This document shows positions 1-6,144 of a stretch of 14,082 bases of DNA, piece after piece. Made by a program: the position numbers and the translations under genes. The DNA is from Bacteroides sp. CAG:927 (lineage in GTDB: Bacteria > Bacteroidota > Bacteroidia > Bacteroidales > Muribaculaceae). The notes beneath the pieces are model-generated. The model was given only the letters and a program-made list of their open reading frames with translations. It was not told the DNA's origin and did no database searches. The stretch covers positions 1 through 14,082 of the forward strand of contig HF985632.1 in the NCBI GenBank assembly GCA_000431155.1. The letters are read 5' to 3'. Position 1 is the first letter of the stretch. Each line of letters starts with the position of its first letter.

Positions 1-85
1 AGCCACTAAAAAATAACCGAAGTATTGTACAGTCAAAAGTAGTCAGAAAAATCAACTTTCCCAATATTCATTGAGCAATTATTAG

Positions 86-93
86 TAATTTTG
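86..93 (+). promoter_or_regulatory. -7 promoter element upstream of hisS
   Basis: The octamer TAATTTTG followed by C matches the Bacteroidota -7 consensus TAnnTTTG. It ends 16 bases before the hisS ATG, so the transcript leader would be only about 10 nt. No good TTTG -33 element lies 19-21 bases upstream; the best partial match is TATT at 64-67. The rest of 1-109 shows nothing else recognisable. The call rests on the -7 match and its position. Confidence 0.55.
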
Positions 94-109
94 CAAAAAA
101 TAAATAGAA

Positions 110-1480
110 ATGGCACAAAAACCTTCAATACCCAAAGGCACCCGCGACTTCGGTCCCGAAGAGATGGCACGCCGAAATTATATATTCAACACCATCCGCA
201 GCGTTTTCGGACTATACGGCTTTGCTCAAATAGAAACTCCGGCAATGGAAAATCTTTCCACGCTTATGGGCAAATATGGTGAAGAAGGCGATAAACTGTT
301 GTTCAAAATTCTGAATTCCGGCAACTGGCTCAAAGATGTTGACCCCGTATTGGTGGAAGCCGGAGATTATGTGCATCTCACTCCAAAAGTAAGCGAAAAA
401 GGGTTGAGATATGACCTGACAGTGCCATTTGCGCGATTTGTAGTGCAACACAGGAATGAACTGCAAATGCCCTTCAAGCGGTTTCAGATCCAGCCGGTAT
501 GGAGAGCCGACCGTCCCCAAAAAGGGCGTTATCGCGAGTTCTATCAATGTGATGCCGACATTGTGGGGTCGGATTCACTGCTCAATGAAGTTGAACTTTT
601 GCATATGATAGATGAGGTATTTGCACGCCTCAACATACGCATCATCATCAAACTCAACAACCGCAAGGTGCTGTCGGGCATAGCCGAAGTGATTGGCGCA
701 CCCGATAAACTGACAGACATTACCGTAGCTATCGACAAGATAGAGAAAGTGGGCATGGAGTGCGTGTGCAACGAACTTACGGAACACGGACTTGATTGCG
801 AACAGATAGAAAAACTTAAGCCTATACTCTGCATAGAAGGCTCTATAGATGACAGACTTGAGGCATTGCGCCGGGTGCTGGCTACGAGCGAAACCGGAAT
901 GGCAGGCGTGGCGGAACTGCAAGAAGTAATAGACGGACTGAATATTGTTCCCCTACGTGCGGAGGTAGAGCTTGATACTTCGCTGGCACGAGGTCTCAAC
1001 TACTATACCGGTACCATAATAGAAGTAAAAGCCCGAGATGTGCAGATTGGCTCAATTACCGGTGGCGGACGATACGACAACCTTACGGGCGTGTTCGGTA
1101 TGCCCGGACTTTCCGGCGTGGGAATATCTTTCGGTGCCGACCGTATTTATGATGTTCTCAATGCGCTTGACCTCTACCCCAAGAGCACTGTTTCCGGCCC
1201 TACAGTAATGTTCACGAACTTTGGTACCAAAGAAGCACGTGCCGCAATGTCAATGATGCATAAACTGCGTGAAGCGGGAATCGCCTGTGAACTTTATCCC
1301 GACACGGCAAAAATGAAAAAACAGATGGGAAGAGCCGATGCATTGGCCATACCGTTTGTGGCAATTGTGGGCGAAAGCGAAATGGCAGACAACAAACTGA
1401 TGCTTAAAAACATGGAGACCGGTGAGCAACAGCTTGTGAGTGTAGAAGAATCCATTGATATAATCAAATCCAATAAATAA
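110..1480 (+). CDS. hisS: Histidyl-tRNA synthetase (class II)
   Basis: This cytoplasmic enzyme charges tRNA-His with histidine using ATP. The 456-residue protein has the expected order of signatures. Motif 1 begins in the N-terminal PKGTRDFGPEE. Motif 2 lies at about 124-145 (FQIQPVWRADRP, then QKGRYREFYQ), with R132 the expected ATP-binding arginine. The histidine-specific motif LARGLNYYTG is at 292-301, GGGRYDNL at 318-325, and motif 3 (GVGISFGADRIYDVL) begins near 337. The anticodon-binding domain follows from about 365 to the end. The length is typical for Bacteroidota HisS, with no gap or frameshift. The ATG at 110 sits just behind a -7 promoter element, and the encoded N-terminus (MAQKPSIPKGTRDF) starts where the family starts. 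It appears to be monocistronic, since the next gene has its own promoter and leader 226 bases away. Confidence 0.97.
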   Translation: MAQKPSIPKGTRDFGPEEMARRNYIFNTIRSVFGLYGFAQIETPAMENLSTLMGKYGEEGDKLLFKILNSGNWLKDVDPVLVEAGDYVHLTPKVSEKGLRYDLTVPFARFVVQHRNELQMPFKRFQIQPVWRADRPQKGRYREFYQCDADIVGSDSLLNEVELLHMIDEVFARLNIRIIIKLNNRKVLSGIAEVIGAPDKLTDITVAIDKIEKVGMECVCNELTEHGLDCEQIEKLKPILCIEGSIDDRLEALRRVLATSETGMAGVAELQEVIDGLNIVPLRAEVELDTSLARGLNYYTGTIIEVKARDVQIGSITGGGRYDNLTGVFGMPGLSGVGISFGADRIYDVLNALDLYPKSTVSGPTVMFTNFGTKEARAAMSMMHKLREAGIACELYPDTAKMKKQMGRADALAIPFVAIVGESEMADNKLMLKNMETGEQQLVSVEESIDIIKSNK

Positions 1481-1510
1481 TTGAAATAAATTGGCGTAAA
1501 ATTATTTCAA
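1481..1510 (+). repeat. AT-rich inverted repeat after hisS
   Basis: A perfect 9-base inverted repeat, TTGAAATAA (1481-1489) and TTATTTCAA (1502-1510), is separated by 12 bases and begins directly after the hisS stop codon. No T-tract follows, so it is a poor intrinsic terminator. The right arm overlaps the expected -33 region of the promoter ending at 1534. It could therefore be an RNA 3'-end hairpin for hisS or an operator-like site. Function is undetermined. Confidence 0.4.
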
Positions 1511-1534
1511 ATTAAAAATATTTGCATAAATTTG
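1503..1534 (+). promoter_or_regulatory. Promoter of the Phe/Tyr operon
   Basis: TAAATTTG at 1527-1534 is an exact match to the Bacteroidota -7 consensus TAnnTTTG. The upstream element is weaker: TATTTC around 1503-1508 lies 18-20 bases away, in place of TTTG. Transcription would begin near 1541, about 10 nt before the leader-peptide ATG at 1552. That is the same short spacing as for hisS. Confidence 0.6.
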
Positions 1535-1551
1535 CGCACAAATCATAAGCA

Positions 1552-1629
1552 ATGACACGATTTAGCACCTATATTTCTTATTATGGCTTTTATTTCATCG
1601 GAAATAGAACCGGGATTTGGCGTGCTTAA
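1552..1629 (+). CDS. Phe/Tyr-rich attenuator leader peptide
   Basis: This is a 25-codon ORF, ATG to TAA, beginning MTRFSTYISYY and continuing GFYF. It contains four Tyr (residues 7, 10, 11, 14), three Phe (4, 13, 15) and one Trp (23). Six of the nine residues from 7 to 15 are aromatic. The peptide is expected to have no function of its own; its translation is the sensor that couples charged tRNA-Phe and tRNA-Tyr levels to transcription of the operon at 1707-5572. It begins about 10 nt after the predicted transcription start. The stop lies about 30 bases before the terminator stem. It is not a conserved protein domain, and its reality rests on composition and on the matching RNA structures. 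By role it corresponds to pheL-type leaders of proteobacteria, though it is unrelated in sequence. Confidence 0.83.
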   Translation: MTRFSTYISYYGFYFIGNRTGIWRA

Positions 1630-1668
1630 TTCTGACAGAATGTTATAACCCTAAATACTAAAATCCCG
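1611..1668 (+). promoter_or_regulatory. Antiterminator pairing in the attenuator
   Basis: CGGGATTT at 1611-1618, inside the last codons of the leader peptide, is perfectly complementary over 8 bp to AAATCCCG at 1661-1668. The latter contains the 5' arm of the terminator stem, so the two structures are mutually exclusive. The pairing needs the leader-peptide 3' end to be free of ribosome, as expected when translation stalls at the Phe/Tyr run 15-30 bases earlier. Confidence 0.75.
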
Positions 1669-1692
1669 AAGCAACAAGCCGAGGGATTTTTT
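1660..1692 (+). terminator. Attenuator terminator before pheA
   Basis: AAAATCCC (1660-1667) and GGGATTTT (1683-1690) form an 8-bp stem around a 15-base loop, with a six-T run at 1687-1692. It lies 15 bases before the pheA start codon, which makes sense for a conditional terminator but not for ending an upstream gene. Confidence 0.8.
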
Positions 1693-1706
1693 GTTACTAT
1701 AAATGT

Positions 1707-2567
1707 ATGAAGCGGAAAATCACGATACAAGGAGTGGCAGGATGCTACCATGACGCAGCAGCAAGAGATTATTTTGCCTCCACAGAGCCACAATCGGATA
1801 TTGAGACTGTAGAATGTCCATCGTTTGATGCAATGTTTTCAACATTGGATTCCGATCCGTCGCTCATAGGTATTCTGGCGATTGAAAACACTATTGCCGG
1901 AGCATTGTTGCAAAATCATGAGTTACTTCGCCGCAGCTCACTCACTGTTGTAGGAGAACACAAAATGAGAATATCGCATGTGCTTGCAGCCATAAAGGGC
2001 CAAGAGATTAGCGACATACATGAGGTACACTCTCATCCGATGGCTTTGATGCAATGCGAGCAATGGCTGCACAGGCATCCCGCAATACGCATGGTAGAGG
2101 CTTTTGACACCGCCGGAGCTGCACAAAACATTGCCCAAAATGCGCTACAGGGTCATGCAGCAGTTTGCAGTGAATTTGCCGCCAAGCTTTACGGATTGGA
2201 CATTCTGGAAAAAGGTATCGAGACCAACAAACGCAATTTCACCCGTTTTTTAATTCTTGCAGACCCATTGCAGGCCGATGCCCTCCGGCCTAAAGATGAC
2301 CTACTCAACAAGGCATCAATAGTATTTACACTTCCCCATACTCAAGGGGCCTTGGCAAAAGTGCTCGGCATATTGTCGTTTTATGACATGAACCTATCAA
2401 AAATACAATCAATGCCGATTATAGGACGAGAATGGGAATACAGATTCTACATAGATGTAACATTCAATTCATACGCCCGTTACCTACAAGCAATAGACGC
2501 AGTGCGTCCGCTGATGTCAGATTTCAGGTCTCTGGGACAATATACACAATTTAAAGATGAACAATAA
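1707..2567 (+). CDS. pheA: Prephenate dehydratase with ACT domain
   Basis: The enzyme converts prephenate to phenylpyruvate, the committed step to phenylalanine. The 286-residue monofunctional protein has a catalytic PDT domain (about 5-183) with IENT at 59-62, HSHP at 108-111, DTAGAA at 134-139 and the catalytic TRF triad at 179-181. An ACT regulatory domain follows from about 203, with the GALV-type motif read as GALA at 214-217. The second Phe-binding motif, ESRP in E. coli-type enzymes, reads QSMP here (234-237) within KIQSMPIIGREWEYRFYID. Allosteric control by Phe is therefore plausible but not assured. There is no chorismate mutase domain; that activity is fused to the DAHP synthase two genes on. 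The ATG at 1707 is preferred because an earlier ATG at 1703 is in another frame. This is the first gene of the attenuated operon, and its end overlaps the next gene by 11 bases. Confidence 0.95.
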   Translation: MKRKITIQGVAGCYHDAAARDYFASTEPQSDIETVECPSFDAMFSTLDSDPSLIGILAIENTIAGALLQNHELLRRSSLTVVGEHKMRISHVLAAIKGQEISDIHEVHSHPMALMQCEQWLHRHPAIRMVEAFDTAGAAQNIAQNALQGHAAVCSEFAAKLYGLDILEKGIETNKRNFTRFLILADPLQADALRPKDDLLNKASIVFTLPHTQGALAKVLGILSFYDMNLSKIQSMPIIGREWEYRFYIDVTFNSYARYLQAIDAVRPLMSDFRSLGQYTQFKDEQ

Positions 2568-3717
2568 AAAAATACAACCATCAGACCGTGTCGGACGAGT
2601 GAAAGAATATTATTTCTCACGCCGTCTGCGCGAAGTGGCACAGCTACGTGCGCAAGGACACGATATAATATCGTTAGGTATCGGCGGACCGGACACTCCT
2701 CCACCTACCGAGGTGATAGAAACACTTGTGGAACAAGCACGACGCAACGACACGCACTCCTATCAGCCCGGAATGGGATTGCCTGAACTGCGCAAAGCCA
2801 TGGCAGACTGGTACAACAAATGGTATGGGGTGACCTTAAACCCCGACAAAGAGGTATTACCACTCATAGGATCAAAGGAAGGAGTAATGCATGTGTCCAT
2901 GGCCTTTCTCAATCCCGGAGACGGAGTATTGGTGCCCAATCCCGGATACCCTACCTACACCTCGGCATCCGAGCTGGCAGGAGCAAAGATATATCCTTAT
3001 TCACTCACCGAAGAGAACGGCTGGATGCCTGACTTCGATGAGCTTGAGAAACTGCCCCTTGACAATATCAAACTTATGTGGGTGAATTATCCCCACATGC
3101 CTACCGGAACCCAACCGACCAAGGAGCTGTTTGAAAAATTGGTGGCTTTCGGGAAAAAACATTCCATAGTGATAGCCCATGACAACCCTTACAGCTTCAT
3201 TCTCAACGACCAACCCCAAAGCATATTACAGATTGAGGGTGCGAAAGATGTGGTATTAGAATTGAACTCATTAAGCAAAAGCCACAATATGGCGGGATGG
3301 CGAGTGGCAATGGTGGTGTCAAATCCTGAATTCATAAACTGGATTTACAAAGTGAAATCAAATGTGGATTCCGGCCAGTTCCGCCCCGTGATGCTTGCCG
3401 CAATAAAAGCGCTGAATCAAGGCAAAGAATGGCATGACGAGCTGAATAAACTTTATGCCAAGCGAAGGGTAACAGCAGAAAAGATAATGCAAAAACTTAA
3501 CTGCCAATTTGACAAAAGACAAAAAGGATTGTTTCTATGGGGAAAGATTCCTGACAACTATACAAGTTCCGAACAATTGGCCGATGAACTGCTTTATGAC
3601 AAAGGGCTGTTCATAACCCCGGGATTCATTTTCGGTTCCAATGGCGAAAGATATATCAGAATATCGCTCTGCGCCACAGAACAAACACTTCAAAAAGCAT
3701 TAGAAAGATTATCATGA
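2557..3717 (+). CDS. Class I/II PLP aminotransferase, probably aromatic
   Basis: This is a 386-residue fold-type I PLP aminotransferase. The Schiff-base lysine is K241 in SLSKSHNMAGWR (R249 follows). N177 in NYPHMPTG and D209 in AHDNPY hold the cofactor, Y133 lies in GYPTY, and R368 in YIRIS should bind the substrate carboxylate. In sequence style it belongs with the aspartate/LL-diaminopimelate aminotransferase group. Its position between prephenate dehydratase and DAHP synthase suggests that it transaminates phenylpyruvate and 4-hydroxyphenylpyruvate to Phe and Tyr; that specificity is inferred from context. The start at 2557 overlaps the pheA stop by 11 bases and the stop overlaps the next ATG (ATGA at 3714-3717), so translation is probably coupled. 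The protein is complete, with no anomalies. Confidence 0.9.
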   Translation: MNNKKIQPSDRVGRVKEYYFSRRLREVAQLRAQGHDIISLGIGGPDTPPPTEVIETLVEQARRNDTHSYQPGMGLPELRKAMADWYNKWYGVTLNPDKEVLPLIGSKEGVMHVSMAFLNPGDGVLVPNPGYPTYTSASELAGAKIYPYSLTEENGWMPDFDELEKLPLDNIKLMWVNYPHMPTGTQPTKELFEKLVAFGKKHSIVIAHDNPYSFILNDQPQSILQIEGAKDVVLELNSLSKSHNMAGWRVAMVVSNPEFINWIYKVKSNVDSGQFRPVMLAAIKALNQGKEWHDELNKLYAKRRVTAEKIMQKLNCQFDKRQKGLFLWGKIPDNYTSSEQLADELLYDKGLFITPGFIFGSNGERYIRISLCATEQTLQKALERLS

Positions 3718-4799
3718 CACAATTACAACCAATAAGATTTCCGGATACACCGGACAACACGCCGCTAATCATCGCAGGGCCATGCAGCGCGGAAACACGA
3801 GAGCAAGTACTGTCCACAGCCAAAGCACTGCATGCTGACGGCATTACCATATTCCGCGCCGGAGTATGGAAACCGCGCACCAAACCGGGAGGTTTTGAAG
3901 GCGTGGGCGCTCCTGCACTTGAATGGATGCGCGAGGTGAAAGAGATTACAGGAATGCATACGGCAACTGAAGTGGCCACACGCGTGCATGTGCAGCAGGC
4001 GCTGGAGGCAGGCATTGACCTGCTGTGGATAGGAGCCAGAACGAGTGCCAATCCTTTTGCAATGCAGGAGATAGCCGACACACTTGCCGAAATGGATGTT
4101 GATGTGCCGGTGCTTGTGAAAAATCCGGTCAACCCTGATCTGGAACTGTGGATAGGCGCGATGCAAAGAATATACAATGCGGGGATTCACCGTATCGGCG
4201 CAATTCACCGTGGATTTTCAGCATACGGCAAACATATATACCGTAATATGCCCCAATGGCACATACCTACTGAGCTGCGCCTACGGTATCCGGAACTTCC
4301 GATAATATGCGATCCCTCACATATAGGGGGCAAACGTGAGCTTATCGCGCCATTGTCGCAACAGGCATTAGACATGGGATTTGACGGACTGATAATAGAA
4401 AGCCACTGCAACCCAGATTGCGCATGGAGTGATGCCGCACAGCAAGTCACACCTGAAGTGCTGCATGTAATCTTAAGCTCGCTGGTACAGAAATCCGAGA
4501 AACGAAGCACCGAAAGCCTTGCCCTTCTGCGCCGCAATATTGACCAGATAGACAATGAGCTGCTGGAAGTACTTGCCAAACGCATGCAGATTTCCCGTGA
4601 AATAGGCCAATATAAAAAGGAGCATAAAATGCCTGTGGTTCAGGCCGGCCGATATAATGATGTGATACGTACACGCTGCGCAACAGGCGTGGAGATGGGA
4701 ATGGGTGAAGATTTTCTCAAAACCATACTTCTTGCCATTCATGACGAATCTGTGCGGCAGCAGATTGAAGTATTGAACCGTAAAGACGACAACCGATGA
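3714..4799 (+). CDS. Bifunctional DAHP synthase - chorismate mutase
   Basis: The N-terminal part (about 15-258) is a type I-beta 3-deoxy-D-arabino-heptulosonate 7-phosphate synthase, which condenses PEP and erythrose 4-phosphate to start the shikimate pathway. Visible signatures are GPCS (22-25, metal cysteine C24), KPRT (53-56), GART (108-111), KNP (136-138), HRG (165-167), DPSH (200-203) and ESH (229-231). The C-terminal part (about 266-355) is an AroQ-type chorismate mutase: an all-helical segment starting LLRRNIDQIDNELLEVLAKR, with R273, R290 and K301 at the usual active-site spacing. One protein thus supplies both the entry step and the chorismate-to-prephenate step. C-terminal mutase fusions of this kind are known in Bacteroidales such as Prevotella, where the mutase domain also mediates feedback by prephenate; the same control here is inferred. 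No separate N-terminal regulatory domain is present. Four-base ATGA overlaps link it to both neighbours. Confidence 0.94.
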   Translation: MTQLQPIRFPDTPDNTPLIIAGPCSAETREQVLSTAKALHADGITIFRAGVWKPRTKPGGFEGVGAPALEWMREVKEITGMHTATEVATRVHVQQALEAGIDLLWIGARTSANPFAMQEIADTLAEMDVDVPVLVKNPVNPDLELWIGAMQRIYNAGIHRIGAIHRGFSAYGKHIYRNMPQWHIPTELRLRYPELPIICDPSHIGGKRELIAPLSQQALDMGFDGLIIESHCNPDCAWSDAAQQVTPEVLHVILSSLVQKSEKRSTESLALLRRNIDQIDNELLEVLAKRMQISREIGQYKKEHKMPVVQAGRYNDVIRTRCATGVEMGMGEDFLKTILLAIHDESVRQQIEVLNRKDDNR

Positions 4800-5572
4800 A
4801 AATACTGATAATGGGAGCCGGCAAAATGGGCTCGTTTTTCAGCGATTTGCTATCTTTTGACCACAGAGTGGCGATGTACGACCCTGATGCAAAGAAGCTC
4901 AGGTTCACTTATAATGTGGAGCGATTTTCAACACTTGACGAAGTGGACGACTTCAATCCCGATATGGTGATAAACGCGGCAACGGTAAAATATACCATTG
5001 AGGCTTTTCACGCAGTACTACCCCACCTCCACAATCCGCAATGCATCATAAGCGACATTGCGTCGGTGAAAACAGGGCTGCCGGAATTTTATGCATCGTG
5101 CGGATTCCCGTTTGTTTCCACGCATCCCATGTTTGGACCCACATTCGCATCTCTAAGCAATCTGGCCAATGAAAATGCCATAATAATAACTGAGGGATGC
5201 AAGACCGGAAAGGATTTTTTTGAACAGCTCTACAACCGGCTTGGGCTGCATATCGAGCATTACTCATTTGAAGAGCATGACCTGACGATAGCATATTCGC
5301 TCAGTATTCCGTTTGCGGCCACACTTGCTTTTGCAAGCGTCATGAAACATCAGGATGCCCCCGGCACCACATTCAAACGTCATCACCAGATAGCGAGAGG
5401 GCTTATGTCGGAGGACGATTACCTACTGTCGGAGATACTCTTCAACCCCCACACGGCCCAACAACTGACCCAGATATGCAACTCACTCGAGCAACTCAAG
5501 CAGATAGTTGAGGAGAGAGACAGCAACGCCATGAAAGCTTATCTGGAATCGGTGCGCTCCAATCTCAAATAA
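4796..5572 (+). CDS. tyrA: Prephenate dehydrogenase
   Basis: The enzyme oxidatively decarboxylates prephenate to 4-hydroxyphenylpyruvate, the tyrosine branch. The 258-residue protein opens with a Rossmann motif, GAGKMG (7-12). D29 ends the second strand (MYDPD), which suggests NAD rather than NADP. The family signatures SDIASVK (86-92) and STHPMFGP (108-115) follow; H110 is the expected catalytic histidine. The helical C-terminal half carries the dimerisation part. No ACT domain is attached and no chorismate mutase is fused, so direct feedback by Tyr is less obvious than in some relatives; control may lie in the attenuator and the DAHP synthase. It is the last gene of the operon, with its start overlapping the previous stop by 4 bases (ATGA). 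No convincing terminator follows. Confidence 0.93.
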   Translation: MKILIMGAGKMGSFFSDLLSFDHRVAMYDPDAKKLRFTYNVERFSTLDEVDDFNPDMVINAATVKYTIEAFHAVLPHLHNPQCIISDIASVKTGLPEFYASCGFPFVSTHPMFGPTFASLSNLANENAIIITEGCKTGKDFFEQLYNRLGLHIEHYSFEEHDLTIAYSLSIPFAATLAFASVMKHQDAPGTTFKRHHQIARGLMSEDDYLLSEILFNPHTAQQLTQICNSLEQLKQIVEERDSNAMKAYLESVRSNLK

Positions 5573-5582
5573 CGTGCTTTTT

Positions 5583-5615
5583 ATTGGCACATGTAATTAA
5601 TAATAGCTATCTTTG
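5583..5615 (+). promoter_or_regulatory. Probable promoter of the Fur-family gene
   Basis: TATCTTTG (5608-5615) fits TAnnTTTG exactly. A near -33 element, ATTG (5583-5586), lies 21 bases upstream. Transcription would start at about 5620, so the in-frame ATG at 5584 cannot be the start for this transcript. This suggests the regulator is not simply the tail of the tyrA operon. Confidence 0.5.
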
Positions 5616-5619
5616 TGGC

Positions 5620-6111
5620 ATGATGAGCGAGGAACGCACCAAAACAGCCGCAATGACGGCTTTTACGCAATACATGACCAAACACAAGCTGCGCAAAACG
5701 CCTGAGCGTTATGCCATACTTGACAAGGTTATGGAGATGAACTCGCACTTCATCATAGACACTCTGCACCAGCTTTTGGAGTCTGACGGATACCATGTGA
5801 GCCTCGCCACAGTCTATAACACCATGCAGCTGCTGGTGGATGCGGGTCTTGTGCGTCGCCATACATTCGGCAATCAGACAGCGCAATATGAAAAGATAAC
5901 CGAAGCGTCTCCCAACCACCATCATCTTGTGTGCTCACGATGCGGAAAGATAAAAGAGGTCACGGATCCAGAAGTGGACGCAGTGCTGGGATCACGACGC
6001 TATTCAAGCTTTCAACCTGCATATGCCGACCTTTACATATACGGAGTGTGCTCGCGATGTCTGCGTAAATCAAAGCGCAAAAAAGCTGAACCCAAACGTA
6101 AAACAAATTAA
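5620..6111 (+). CDS. Fur-family metal-responsive repressor
   Basis: This is a ferric uptake regulator family DNA-binding protein, 163 residues from this start. The winged helix includes LRKTPERYAIL (24-34) and the recognition region SLATVYNTMQLLVDAGLV (61-78). The dimerisation domain has a histidine cluster (HHH, 100-102) and two CSRC pairs (105-108 and 144-147) that form the structural zinc site. The tail is strongly basic (KSKRKKAEPKRK). The metal sensed (Fe, Zn, Mn or peroxide via Fe) cannot be told from sequence. The start is uncertain: an in-frame ATG at 5584 lies upstream of the predicted promoter element, 5620 and 5623 are tandem ATGs at the predicted transcription start (nearly leaderless), and 5653 would give a 152-residue protein with a normal leader. 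The next gene, purA, begins 33 bases after its stop. Confidence 0.88.
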   Translation: MMSEERTKTAAMTAFTQYMTKHKLRKTPERYAILDKVMEMNSHFIIDTLHQLLESDGYHVSLATVYNTMQLLVDAGLVRRHTFGNQTAQYEKITEASPNHHHLVCSRCGKIKEVTDPEVDAVLGSRRYSSFQPAYADLYIYGVCSRCLRKSKRKKAEPKRKTN

Positions 6112-6144
6112 TTACACATACAAAATTCTGTTTATCACAATTTT

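Larger units (their letters stand above)
1541..1692 (+). promoter_or_regulatory. Ribosome-mediated Phe/Tyr transcription attenuator
   Basis: This stretch has every part of a classical amino-acid attenuator. A short ORF rich in Phe and Tyr codons spans 1552-1629. A hairpin (TTTTATTTC 1588-1596 with GAAATAGAA 1601-1609, one G-U pair) has a 5' arm that is exactly the Phe-Tyr-Phe codons. The segment CGGGATTT (1611-1618) is the perfect complement of AAATCCCG (1661-1668), giving an antiterminator. The competing terminator pairs AAAATCCC (1660-1667) with GGGATTTT (1683-1690). GGGATTT therefore occurs twice, at 1612-1618 and 1683-1689, and both copies compete for one AAATCCC. Inferred model: a ribosome stalled at the Tyr/Phe codons leaves 1611-1618 free, the antiterminator forms and the operon is read. 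A ribosome reaching the stop at 1627-1629 covers 1611-1618 and the terminator forms. The four genes downstream make Phe and Tyr. Confidence 0.85.

Noticed and set aside
544..999. A 151-codon - strand frame opposite hisS
   Set aside because: Ser/Ala-rich antisense shadow with no domain; hisS is intact and certain.
5573..5592. Possible hairpin GTGC...GCAC after tyrA as a terminator
   Set aside because: Only about four base pairs, with the T-rich stretch in the loop rather than after the stem. It does not qualify as an intrinsic terminator.
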